Shown: positions 1 to 6,964, counted from the stretch's first letter. The stretch: 7,967 nucleotides of DNA from Gulosibacter sediminis (GCF_014904065.1 NZ_JACXJG010000012.1:8760-16726); one strand, 5' to 3'. Notes: generated by a model not told the origin, from the sequence alone. Numbers and translations are program-made.

Positions 1-292
1 GCCAAACCGTATCGCCAACAACGACCGACTTCTTGCCGAGTTCGCGCGCAGTGGTCGCGACCACGCGGTGTGCGGCGCCTTCGGGTATCCCCGCGATCAC
101 GGGCGCGCCTTCGCCGACGAGGCAGGTATAGCGCCCCCGGTTCACTGTCGTGACGAAACCGGGCACCGCATCCTCGTGGCTGGGGCGCTGCTTGGTGCGG
201 GGCCGCGAGCCCCGGCGCGGTGCGCGCACACGCACGCGGTCCTCATCGAAATCGCCGTACGCGTCGAATGCGTCGGTGCGGTCCCACCCCAC
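1..292 (-). CDS. rsgA: RsgA, ribosome small-subunit-dependent GTPase A (N-terminal part, cut by left edge)
   Basis: Only the first 97 codons are present. Known family role: a circularly permuted GTPase that binds the 30S subunit late in its assembly and releases on GTP hydrolysis. What is visible is an acidic then basic N-terminal tail (start MGWDRTDAFDAYGDFDEDRV, then several Arg/Pro residues to about residue 38). After it comes the beginning of the OB-fold, with a VNRGRYTCLVG stretch (50-60) and an ARELGKKSVVVGDTV stretch (82-96), the latter typical of actinobacterial RsgA. The GTPase motifs and zinc-binding C-terminus lie outside the window. The start is a GTG at 292-290, only 2 nt past the aroA stop (297-295), with no strong ribosome-binding site. 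Translation is therefore probably coupled to aroA in one operon. Identity comes from remembered family sequence. Confidence 0.85.
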   Translation of the reverse strand, partial: MGWDRTDAFDAYGDFDEDRVRVRAPRRGSRPRTKQRPSHEDAVPGFVTTVNRGRYTCLVGEGAPVIAGIPEGAAHRVVATTARELGKKSVVVGDTVW

Positions 293-294
293 GA

Positions 295-1722
295 TTAGAG
301 GTCCAGCAGCGAATCGAGCGAAATCGGAGACTCAGCGTCGTCCTGCTCGCCGAGCAGGGTGCGCCACATGCCCGGAAAGTCGGGCAACGTCTTCGTGGTG
401 CACTCGACGTCGTCGAGCTGCACCTCGTCGACCGCGAGTCCGATCAGCGCACCGGTCGTGGCCATGCGGTGGTCGGCGTAGCACTGCCAGAGCGCACCGT
501 GCAGCGGGGCCGGCCGAATAATGAGGCCGTCCTCGGTCTCCTCGACGTCGGCGCCGACGCGGTTCAGCTCGGTTGCCAGGGCAGCGAGGCGATCGGTCTC
601 GTGCCCGCGGAGGTGACCCACGCCGCGAATATTGCTCTCGCCTTCGCAAAGCGCGAGCAGGCCCGCGATGTTCGGGGCGAGCTCACCGCCGACCGACAGG
701 TCGAGGTCGACGCCGGCGGGGCGGGTGCCGGCGACGATGCCGCGCTCGACGGTGCATGTGAGCACACCGTGCTCGAGCGTGATCTCGGCGCCGAAGCGCG
801 GCAGCAGCTCGCGCAAGAGGTCGCCGACCTGCGTGGTTGACGCGGGCCAGTTGGGGATGCGCACTGTGCCGCCCGCAATGATGGTCGCGATGAGGAAGGG
901 CGCGGCGTTCGAGAGGTCGGGCTCGACCGTAATCCCGCCGCCGGCGATGTCGCCCGGCTCGACGCGCCACGTACGCGAGTCGATCGCCTCGGCGCTGATC
1001 CCGCGACGCGTCAGGACATCGAGCGTCATGTTGATATGGGGCGACGACGGCAGCGATTGACCGGTGTGCGTCAGCGTGAGCCCCTGCTCGAAGCGGGGCG
1101 CCACGAGCAGCAGGCCTGAGACGAACTGGCTCGATGCGCTGGCATCGATGTCGAGCACGCCGCCGGGGATGCGTCCGGTGCCCTGCACCGAGAACGGGAG
1201 GCGCTCGCCGGTGTCGCCGCTCACCTTGACCCCGAGGCCGCGAAGCGCCGCGAGCGTGGGGGCCATCGGGCGTCGGCGCGCGCCCTCGTCACCGTCGAAC
1301 GTGACCGGGCCCAGCGCGAGGCCGGCGAGTGGCGGGACGAAGCGCATGACCGTGCCCGCGAGACCGCAGTCGATCGAGACACCGCCGGAGAGCTCTTCCG
1401 TCGGCGTGATGACGAGATCGTCGGAAGCGTTGTGTGAGCTGGCTACCCGCTCGATGCCCGTGCCGAGCTCCTCGAGGGCCTGTGCCATCAGGATCGTGTC
1501 GCGCGCGTGCAACGGAGCGTGCAGCGTGGTCGGCTCGTGGGCGATCGCCGAGAGCACGAGCTCGCGGTTGGTCAGTGACTTCGAACCGGGTACCTCGATA
1601 TCGGCATTGAGCGGCACCTCGGCCATCGGGGCCCGCCAATAGCCGGGCTCGCCGGAAGTCGCCTCGTGCACGCCGTCGCCGTACAAATCGAACTCATCGC
1701 CGGAATATCTGAAGATCTCCAT
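295..1722 (-). CDS. aroA: 3-phosphoshikimate 1-carboxyvinyltransferase (EPSP synthase)
   Basis: It joins shikimate 3-phosphate and phosphoenolpyruvate to give EPSP, the sixth step of the cytosolic shikimate pathway to aromatic amino acids. The 475 residues are slightly longer than a typical enzyme because about 40 residues precede the core. Visible motifs: PGSKSLTNR (45-53, substrate-binding Lys48 and Arg53), the first EPSPS signature GLAGTVMRF (120-128), SASSQF (195-200), the actinobacterial form of the second signature LRGHETDRLA (371-380, His where many enzymes have Lys), DHRMA (417-421), and CTTKTLPDFP (441-450) near the C-terminus. An in-frame TAA lies 6 nt upstream of the ATG at 1722, so this is the earliest possible start; Met33 is a fallback. 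No clear ribosome-binding site precedes it, and a TAGTGT hexamer ends 9 nt before the ATG, so the leader may be very short. It is divergent from sigR and followed by rsgA. Confidence 0.96.
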   Translation of the reverse strand: MEIFRYSGDEFDLYGDGVHEATSGEPGYWRAPMAEVPLNADIEVPGSKSLTNRELVLSAIAHEPTTLHAPLHARDTILMAQALEELGTGIERVASSHNASDDLVITPTEELSGGVSIDCGLAGTVMRFVPPLAGLALGPVTFDGDEGARRRPMAPTLAALRGLGVKVSGDTGERLPFSVQGTGRIPGGVLDIDASASSQFVSGLLLVAPRFEQGLTLTHTGQSLPSSPHINMTLDVLTRRGISAEAIDSRTWRVEPGDIAGGGITVEPDLSNAAPFLIATIIAGGTVRIPNWPASTTQVGDLLRELLPRFGAEITLEHGVLTCTVERGIVAGTRPAGVDLDLSVGGELAPNIAGLLALCEGESNIRGVGHLRGHETDRLAALATELNRVGADVEETEDGLIIRPAPLHGALWQCYADHRMATTGALIGLAVDEVQLDDVECTTKTLPDFPGMWRTLLGEQDDAESPISLDSLLDL

Positions 1723-1727
1723 CGGTT
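1702..1727 (+). promoter_or_regulatory. Candidate SigR-dependent promoter P1 for sigR-rsrA
   Basis: GGAAT at 1702-1706 and GTT at 1725-1727 are separated by exactly 18 nt. This is the consensus described for Streptomyces SigR, and it is close to the SigH consensus of mycobacteria and corynebacteria. Transcription would start near 1733-1736, leaving a leader of about 60 nt before the GGAGG ribosome-binding site (1788-1792) and ATG at 1796. The element lies within the first codons and the upstream edge of divergent aroA. Autoregulation by SigR is known in the family; that this element works is inference. Confidence 0.55.
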
Positions 1728-1781
1728 ACACACACTATCGCGCAACCGCGCGCGAGGGATGAAGCATTGCATCGGCAGACC

Positions 1782-1809
1782 GGGAATGGAGGACGATGAG
1801 CGCCGTGTT
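1782..1809 (+). promoter_or_regulatory. Second SigR-like promoter match P2, straddling the sigR start
   Basis: GGGAAT at 1782-1787 is followed 19 nt later by GTT at 1807-1809 (17 nt if read as GGGAATG and TGTT, as in corynebacterial SigH promoters). The upstream G-rich element merges into the ribosome-binding site at 1788-1792, so the match could be chance. If real, its transcript would begin near 1816, after the ATG at 1796, and would have to use the in-frame ATG at 1841. No ribosome-binding site is visible before 1841. Confidence 0.3.
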
Positions 1810-2464
1810 AACAAGGGTTCTCACCGTAGACTCGTCTGCGATGAATTCCAGTGATGATGCACCGCGGCGTGCCAGCGACCACGCCGACGACTCGACGAGC
1901 CTCGCAACGCTCTTTGAGGAACAGGCGATTCCGCTGCTCGATCAGCTTTACGGCCATGCGATGCGCATGACGCGCAACCCAGCCGACGCCCAAGACCTCG
2001 TGCAGGAGACCTTCACGAAGGCGTTTCAGTCGTTCAAGTCGTTCAAGCAGGGCACCAACCTCCGGGCCTGGCTGTACCGCATCCAGACGAATCTCTACAT
2101 CAACAACTATCGCAAGCAGCAGCGCACGCCCTACCAGAACCCACTCGAGGAGCTTGAGGACTGGCAGCTTGGCGGTGCCGAGTCGTACACGTCGACGACC
2201 ACCTCACGGTCAGCTGAGGCGGAGGCGGTCGACAACCTTCCGTCCGATGCCGTGAAGGATGCGCTGGCTGAGATTCCCGAGGAGTTCCGGGTCGCGGTGC
2301 TGCTCGCTGATGTGCAGGGCTTCTCCTATAAGGACATCGCCGAAATCATGGACACCCCCACGGGCACGGTCATGAGTCGATTGCACCGAGGGCGCAAGCT
2401 GCTCCGGGATCGACTCCGCGACTACGCCGGGGAATACGGAATTGGAAGGGAGCAGGAATCATGA
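1796..2464 (+). CDS. sigR: ECF RNA polymerase sigma factor SigR (SigH/SigE thiol-stress type)
   Basis: This sigma factor directs RNA polymerase to thiol-oxidative and heat-stress promoters (thioredoxin and related genes in known relatives). The predicted protein has 222 residues. Region 2 spans about 38-108: [20 protein letters not shown] (55-74) is the classic core-binding and -10 helix, followed by [20 protein letters not shown] (88-107). An acidic, Ser/Thr-rich linker covers about 115-148. Region 4 (about 150-206) contains [20 protein letters not shown] (157-176), then [20 protein letters not shown] (178-197) as the helix-turn-helix reading the -35 box. The start ATG at 1796 follows GGAGG (1788-1792) with a short 3-nt gap; Met16 (1841) is an alternative, and the first 15 residues look non-conserved. 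The gene overlaps rsrA by 4 nt. Two SigR-type promoter matches suggest autoregulation. Confidence 0.93.
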   Translation: MSAVLTRVLTVDSSAMNSSDDAPRRASDHADDSTSLATLFEEQAIPLLDQLYGHAMRMTRNPADAQDLVQETFTKAFQSFKSFKQGTNLRAWLYRIQTNLYINNYRKQQRTPYQNPLEELEDWQLGGAESYTSTTTSRSAEAEAVDNLPSDAVKDALAEIPEEFRVAVLLADVQGFSYKDIAEIMDTPTGTVMSRLHRGRKLLRDRLRDYAGEYGIGREQES

Positions 2465-2703
2465 CCGACTGTGGCTGCGATAAAGCACGTCTGGAACTCG
2501 AGGAGTACCTGCGTCAGGAAATATGCACCACGGATCGTGAGGCCATCAAGGAGCACCTCGCGACATGCGAAGACTGCTCGGGCGAGGCCCACGTCAACCA
2601 GGTGATCACGCAGGTTGTTCGTCGCTCGTGCAATGAAGAAGTCGCGCCCGAGGAACTGCGCGCCCGGGTCCTCAGCTCGCTGCGCGGTGGCGCACCTGCA
2701 TAG
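2461..2703 (+). CDS. rsrA: Zinc-containing redox-sensitive anti-sigma factor RsrA (mycothiol-system type)
   Basis: It is an 80-residue cytosolic ZAS-family protein that holds SigR inactive in reducing conditions and releases it when thiols are oxidised and zinc is lost. The defining HxxxCxxC motif is HLATCEDC, with His32, Cys36 and Cys39. Cys6 lies 26 residues before His32, matching the spacing of Streptomyces RsrA Cys11 to His37, so it is the likely fourth zinc ligand and disulfide partner. Further cysteines are Cys4, Cys22 and Cys57. There is no transmembrane segment, as expected for a soluble anti-sigma factor. An AGGGAG ribosome-binding site (2447-2452) sits 8 nt before the ATG, and the ATGA overlap with sigR suggests coupled, balanced production. 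The protein lacks the extended C-terminal tail of the Streptomyces version. Confidence 0.92.
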   Translation: MTDCGCDKARLELEEYLRQEICTTDREAIKEHLATCEDCSGEAHVNQVITQVVRRSCNEEVAPEELRARVLSSLRGGAPA

Positions 2704-2707
2704 ACCC

Positions 2708-2733
2708 CGTCTTCGGCACCCGAGGCCGAGACG
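2708..2733 (+). other. Hairpin just after rsrA, without a U-tract
   Basis: CGTCTTCGGC (2708-2717) pairs with GCCGAGACG (2725-2733) around a 7-nt loop, with one bulged T. It begins 4 nt after the rsrA stop and lacks a following T-run. It may protect the 3' end of the mRNA or assist the terminator 3 nt downstream. Confidence 0.4.
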
Positions 2734-2735
2734 CA

Positions 2736-2769
2736 GCCGACCCCGCAGCACGCTACGGGGTCGGCTTTT
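2736..2769 (+). terminator. Intrinsic terminator of the sigR-rsrA operon
   Basis: GCCGACCCCG (2736-2745) and CGGGGTCGGC (2756-2765) form a perfect 10-bp GC-rich stem around a 10-nt loop, followed directly by TTTT (2766-2769). It lies 33 nt after the rsrA stop on the plus strand. The opposite strand has no T-run, so it is most likely one-directional. Confidence 0.85.
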
Positions 2770-3199
2770 GTTTCCGCCGCGACCCGGTTCAACATCCCCG
2801 GCATGCTGTTCTGCGGCGCGGTCGGCACCGCGATGTTCGGCGCGCTTCGACATCGAGGCGCGGCTCATCGTTGTAGCGATCACGCAGCGCGCCAGGGGAC
2901 GAAACGAGCGAAGCAGCCGCGTCAGGACTGTCGGCAATCTGATGACCGCAAAGGTGACGGATGCCTGCGAGCGGGCACGCCAGTTCAATATCGGTACGTT
3001 CGTTCAGGCGACGGGGCAGTTCGTAGCTAACGAAGGTATGCCGTGTTGGGCGAATGGGGGGTCATAGGCGCCACGTGCCGGCGGGCACCCACGTCGAGAT
3101 TCGCTATTTCTCGGGGCGAGGCCGATCGCCCGCGTGGCTGCGAACCAGCACGAACAAGAAGTTCGTCAAGGGCTACTGACAGCGCCCCTCGTCAACAAC
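2770..3199. other. Stretch without a confident gene
   Basis: This 430-bp stretch lies between the sigR-rsrA terminator and the hairpin after kgd. No full-length gene, tRNA or transposase was recognised on either strand. Plus-strand frame 1 at about 2788-2844 encodes a short hydrophobic run (IPGMLFCGAVGTAMFGAL). Plus frames 2 and 3 at 2942-3179 hold the possible broken gene described separately. Codon bias is otherwise weaker than in the neighbouring genes, fitting decayed or non-coding DNA. Confidence 0.6.
2942..3179 (+). pseudogene. Possible frameshifted small gene, function unknown
   Basis: Not recognised. From ATG 2942, frame 2 reads MTAKVTDACERARQFNIGTF and onward to a TAG at 3065-3067. 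Frame 3 from 3054 is open for 41 codons to TGA 3177-3179 and reads HVPAGTHVEIRYFSGRGRSP, then WLRTSTNKKFVKGY at its end. In the last 35 codons only 5 have A or T in third position, as in the real genes nearby, which argues for coding. The two frames meet at a run of six G (3056-3061); one G fewer would fuse them into a protein of about 78 residues. The first half has weaker codon bias. The GT-V-I...W...FVKGY pattern is faintly like a bacterial SH3-type barrel, but this is a guess. Alternatives: an intact 41-residue protein starting at 3054 (no good ribosome-binding site), or a gene tail without its start. Confidence 0.3.
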
Positions 3200-3235
3200 A
3201 CGGCCGGCCCGCAGCTGTTGCTCCGGGCCGGCCGT
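3200..3235 (-). terminator. Terminator-like hairpin after kgd
   Basis: ACGGCCGGCCC (3200-3210) pairs perfectly with GGGCCGGCCGT (3225-3235) around a 14-nt loop. A flanking pair, CAACACG (3196-3202) and CGTGTTG (3239-3245), gives an alternative outer pairing. On the minus strand it begins 13 nt after the kgd stop and is followed by TGTTGTTG, a weak U-tract. On the plus strand only TT follows. It probably ends kgd transcription and may also stop plus-strand read-through. Confidence 0.65.
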
Positions 3236-3248
3236 TTGCGTGTTGGCG

Positions 3249-6200
3249 TTAGTGGCCGAGGGCTCTGTTGATGAGCGCCTGCTGCTGTTCCTGGTGCGCC
3301 TTCATGGTGCCGACCGATGGGGCGGATGCCTCGGGTCGCGTCACGGAGGCGAGCGGACGGTCGAGCTTCGGCGCGAGGCCCGACAGCAGGAAGCTCCAGG
3401 CACCCTGGTTCTCGGGCTCTTCCTGTGCCCAGACGAGCTCGGCGTTCGGGTACTGCGCGAGGGTTTGCTTGAGCTCGTCGAGGGGCAGCGGGAAGTACTG
3501 CTCGAGGCGCACGAGGGCGACCGACTGGTCGTCCGACTTCTCGAGCTGCTGCTGGAGGTCGTAGTGGAGCTTGCCGGAGTGGATCACGACGCGCTTCACC
3601 GCGGCCTTGTCAGCCACGCGGGTGTCGTCGAGGACCGTCTGGAACTTGCCCGACGTGAAGCCCTCGACCGGCGAGGTCGCGCCGCGAAGACGCAGCATCG
3701 ACTTCGGTGTGAAGACCACCAGCGGTTTGCGCGGTCGGGCGTAGGCCTGGCGGCGCAGCAGGTGGAAGTAGTTCGCCGGCGTCGACGGCTGCGAGACCGT
3801 CATGTTGTCCTGCGCCGCGAGCTGCAGGAAGCGCTCGATGCGCGCCGACGAGTGGTCGGGGCCCTGGCCCTCGTAGCCGTGGGGGAGCAGCAGCACGACG
3901 CTCGAGCGTTGGGCCCACTTCTGCTCACTCGACGAAATGAACTCGTCGATCACGACCTGCGCACCGTTGACGAAGTCACCGAACTGGGCTTCCCACAGCA
4001 CGAGCGCGTCGGGGCGCTCCACCGAATAGCCGTACTCGAAGCCGAGCGCGGCGTACTCCGACAGCAGCGAGTCGTAGACCGTGAACTTCGCCTGCGACTC
4101 CGACAGGTTTTGGAGGGGAATCCAGTTCTGGTCGGTCTTGCGGTCGTGCAGCAGCGCGTGGCGCTGCGTGAACGTGCCGCGACGCGAGTCCTGGCCGGCC
4201 AGGCGTACTGAGGTGCCCTCCATGACGAGTGAGCCGAGGGCGAGCAGCTCGCCGTAGGCCCAGTCGATGTCGCCCTCCTGTGACATCTTCGCGCGCTTAT
4301 CGAGCACGCGCTGGAGCTTCGGGTGCACAGTGAAGCCCTCCGGCGGGTTGCTGTGCGCCTCGCCGATCGTGGTCACGACGTCCTGGTCGACGGCCGTCGA
4401 CTCGGGCTCCGACGGGCGCTGCTCTTCGTTCGAGCCGACGGTCGAGAGCTCCTGCGCCGAGATCGATGCGGTGTGCGCCTCGTGGGTCTCGGCAAACGCA
4501 CGCTCGAGCTCCGAGTGGAAGTCCGACTGCGCCTTCTCGTACTCCTCCATGGTGAGGTCACCACGGCCGACGAGGTTAGCGGCGTAGAGCTTACGCACCG
4601 AGCGCTTGTTCTCGATGAGGTCGTACATAAGCGGCTGCGTCATCGACGGGTCGTCGCCCTCGTTGTGGCCGCGGCGGCGGTAGGACACGAGGTCGATCAC
4701 GACATCGCGGTTGAAGCGCTGGCGGTAGCGGAACGCGAGCGACGCGACGTGTGCGACGGCCTCGGGGTCGTCACCGTTCACGTGGAAGACCGGCGCCTGA
4801 ATCGACTTCGCGACGTCCGACGAGTACATCGACGAGCGGCCGTCCTGCGGCGAGGTCGTGAAGCCGACCTGGTTGTTGATGACGACGTGGATCGTGCCAC
4901 CGGTGCGGTAGCCGCGCAACTGCGACATCTGCAGGGTCTCGTAGACGATGCCCTGACCCGCCATGGCCGCGTCACCGTGCACGAGCACGGGGAGCACGTC
5001 GTAGGTCTGCGCGTCGGTGCGGTCCTGCTTCGCACGCACGATGCCCTCGAGTACGCCGTCGACGGCCTCGAGGTGCGACGGGTTCGCGGCGAGATAGATC
5101 GGGATCTCGCCGCCCTTGGGCGAGGTGTACGTGCCCTCGATGCCGAGATGATACTTCACGTCGCCCGAACCGGTGACCCGCCCCGCCTTCGCGCCCTCGA
5201 ACTCGCGGAACATCTGGTTGTAGGTCTTGCCCGCGATGTTTGTCAGCATGTTGAGGCGGCCGCGGTGCGCCATGCCCATGGCGATTTCTTGGATGCCGTC
5301 GTCGACCGCATCCTGGCCAATCTGGTCGATGAGTGCGATGACCGACTCCGAGCCCTCGAGCGAGAAGCGCTTCTGGCCGACGTACTTGGTCTGCAAGAAG
5401 GTCTCGAAGGCCTCGGCCTGGTTGAGCTTCGTCAGGATTCGCAGCTGCTCGTCGTGCGTCGGGGCGACGTACGGGTGCTCGAGCTCCTCCTGGAACCAGG
5501 TGCGCTGCTCCGGGTCCTGGATGTGCATGTACTCGATGCCGATCGTGCGGCAATAGGTGTCGCGCAGGATGCCGAGGATGTCGCGCAGCTTCATGGTGCG
5601 CTTGGTGCCGAAGCCCGCGGTCACGAAGTGGCGCTCGAGATCCCAGAAAGTGAGGCCGTGCGACTCGATCTCGAGGTCGGGGTGGGTGCGCTGCACGTAG
5701 GTCAGCGGGTCAATGTCGGCCATCATGTGCCCGCGGACGCGGAACATGTTGATGACCTGCTGCACGCGGGCGGTCTTGTTCACCGCGGCCGCGACGTCGA
5801 CGTGGACGTCCTTCGACCAGGTGATCGGCTTGTACGGGATGCGCAGCGACGCGAAGATCTCCTCGTAGAAGCCCTCGCCGCCGGTAAGCAGCTCCGACAC
5901 GATCTTCAGGAACTCGCCCGAGCCGGCACCCTGGATGACGCGGTGGTCGTAGGTCGACGAGACAGTCAGGCGCTTCGAGATCGCGAGGTTGTCGATCGTC
6001 TCCTGCGCCATGCCATGGAAGGCGGCTGGGTAGTCGAGCGCGCCGGCACCGAAGATGGCGCCCTGGCCGCGCGTGAGGCGCGGGGCCGACTGCACGGTGC
6101 CGATGCCGCCCGGGTTGGTGAGCGAGATGGTCGCGCCGGCGTGGTCGGCCGCGGTGAGCTTGCCTGTGCGGCCCTTCTTGATGAGCTCTTCATAGGCCTC

Positions 6201-6932
6201 GAGGAACTCGCGGAAGTTCATCTCCTCGGCGGCCTTGATGCTCGGCACGACGAGGCCGCGCGAGCCGTCCTTGTTCTGCACGTCGATGGCGATACCGAGG
6301 TTCACGTGCGCGGGCTGGATGACCGAGGGCTTGCCGTCGACGATGTCGTAGTAGACGTTCTGGCTCGGGAACTTCTTCAGCGCCTGCACGAGCGCGTAGC
6401 CGAGCAAGTGTGTGAACGAGATCTTGCCACCGCGCGTGCGGCGCAGGTGGTTGTTGATGACGATACGGTTGTCGATCATCAGCTTCGCGGGGATCTCGCG
6501 GTAGCTCGTCGCGGTCGGGATCGACAGCGAGTCGTCCATGTTCTTCGCGATGGCCTTTGCCATGCCCTTGAGCGCGGTGGTCTCGGCCTGGCGCTCGGCG
6601 GCGGGCGCGGCATCCTTCTTCTCGGTCTTGGCGGGAGCCTCGGCGGGAATCGGTGCGGCGGTCGCCGGGCGGGCCGTCGTGCGGCTCTGCTTGCTGGCGG
6701 CGGGCTGCGCGGTCGCCGAGGCAGCAGGCTGGGCGGGCGCGGTCGGCTTTGACGCGCTCACGGGTGCTGAGGCTGACTGCGAAGCGGCGTAGCGCTCGAG
6801 GGTCGGCCACCAGGCCTCATCGACGCTGCTCCGATCCTCTTTGAATTTCGCGTACATCTCTTCTACGAGCCAGTCATTGGCTCCGAAGTCAGGCACTGAG
6901 CTGGTGGATTCCGGACCGGTGGTCGTCGACAC
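3249..6932 (-). CDS. kgd: Multifunctional 2-oxoglutarate metabolism enzyme (2-oxoglutarate dehydrogenase E1 with fused E2-like domain)
   Basis: The actinobacterial TCA-cycle enzyme that decarboxylates 2-oxoglutarate with thiamine diphosphate and, with separate lipoyl-bearing E2 and E3 proteins, yields succinyl-CoA. Its 1227 residues match the family length. Order: conserved N-terminal helix (about 15-48, DFGANDWLVEEMYAKFK); an Ala/Pro/Ser/Thr linker (49-118) with no lipoyl domain; an acyltransferase-like domain (about 119-355) with DHRVIQG at 329-335; and the E1 part (about 375-1227). E1 motifs are AHRGRLNML (555-563), the ThDP/Mg site GDAAMAGQG (653-661) to INNQVGF (685-691), RRRGHNEGDDP (752-762) and PHGYEGQGPDHSSAR (1017-1031). 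The GTG start at 6932 is forced: an in-frame TGA lies 21 nt upstream of it with no other start between. AGAAGG is about 13 nt before it, a long gap. The known relative is inhibited by the FHA protein GarA, which is not in this window. Confidence 0.97.
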   Translation of the reverse strand: MSTTTGPESTSSVPDFGANDWLVEEMYAKFKEDRSSVDEAWWPTLERYAASQSASAPVSASKPTAPAQPAASATAQPAASKQSRTTARPATAAPIPAEAPAKTEKKDAAPAAERQAETTALKGMAKAIAKNMDDSLSIPTATSYREIPAKLMIDNRIVINNHLRRTRGGKISFTHLLGYALVQALKKFPSQNVYYDIVDGKPSVIQPAHVNLGIAIDVQNKDGSRGLVVPSIKAAEEMNFREFLEAYEELIKKGRTGKLTAADHAGATISLTNPGGIGTVQSAPRLTRGQGAIFGAGALDYPAAFHGMAQETIDNLAISKRLTVSSTYDHRVIQGAGSGEFLKIVSELLTGGEGFYEEIFASLRIPYKPITWSKDVHVDVAAAVNKTARVQQVINMFRVRGHMMADIDPLTYVQRTHPDLEIESHGLTFWDLERHFVTAGFGTKRTMKLRDILGILRDTYCRTIGIEYMHIQDPEQRTWFQEELEHPYVAPTHDEQLRILTKLNQAEAFETFLQTKYVGQKRFSLEGSESVIALIDQIGQDAVDDGIQEIAMGMAHRGRLNMLTNIAGKTYNQMFREFEGAKAGRVTGSGDVKYHLGIEGTYTSPKGGEIPIYLAANPSHLEAVDGVLEGIVRAKQDRTDAQTYDVLPVLVHGDAAMAGQGIVYETLQMSQLRGYRTGGTIHVVINNQVGFTTSPQDGRSSMYSSDVAKSIQAPVFHVNGDDPEAVAHVASLAFRYRQRFNRDVVIDLVSYRRRGHNEGDDPSMTQPLMYDLIENKRSVRKLYAANLVGRGDLTMEEYEKAQSDFHSELERAFAETHEAHTASISAQELSTVGSNEEQRPSEPESTAVDQDVVTTIGEAHSNPPEGFTVHPKLQRVLDKRAKMSQEGDIDWAYGELLALGSLVMEGTSVRLAGQDSRRGTFTQRHALLHDRKTDQNWIPLQNLSESQAKFTVYDSLLSEYAALGFEYGYSVERPDALVLWEAQFGDFVNGAQVVIDEFISSSEQKWAQRSSVVLLLPHGYEGQGPDHSSARIERFLQLAAQDNMTVSQPSTPANYFHLLRRQAYARPRKPLVVFTPKSMLRLRGATSPVEGFTSGKFQTVLDDTRVADKAAVKRVVIHSGKLHYDLQQQLEKSDDQSVALVRLEQYFPLPLDELKQTLAQYPNAELVWAQEEPENQGAWSFLLSGLAPKLDRPLASVTRPEASAPSVGTMKAHQEQQQALINRALGH

Positions 6933-6964
6933 GCGAAAATCGCCGCCTTCTACTCAAATTGACG

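Noticed and set aside
120..128. Phe128 of AroA (nt about 1339-1341, at the place of E. coli Pro101) as an acquired glyphosate-tolerance change
   Set aside because: The GLAGTVMRFVPP form is, as recalled, normal for actinobacterial EPSP synthases. The coordinates given here are residue numbers.
220..840. Plus-strand open frame of 206 codons opposite aroA and rsgA
   Set aside because: It spans the antisense of two recognised genes and has no domain of its own.
2429..2463. GGGAATA near the sigR 3' end as a SigR promoter for rsrA
   Set aside because: No GTT follows at 16-19 nt; the region is better explained as the rsrA ribosome-binding area.
2422..2988. Minus-strand open frame of 188 codons across rsrA and downstream
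   Set aside because: It runs antisense through rsrA and the terminator, has shadow-like Arg/Ala composition, and shows no motif.
3240..4211. Plus-strand open frame of 323 codons antisense to the 3' end of kgd
   Set aside because: Same codon-bias shadow; low-complexity Arg/Leu/Val composition and no motif.
4323..6752. Plus-strand open frame of 809 codons antisense to kgd
   Set aside because: It is rich in Arg, Leu, Val, Asp and His as expected from reading GC3-biased codons backwards, has no recognisable domain, and lies wholly opposite a clearly identified gene.
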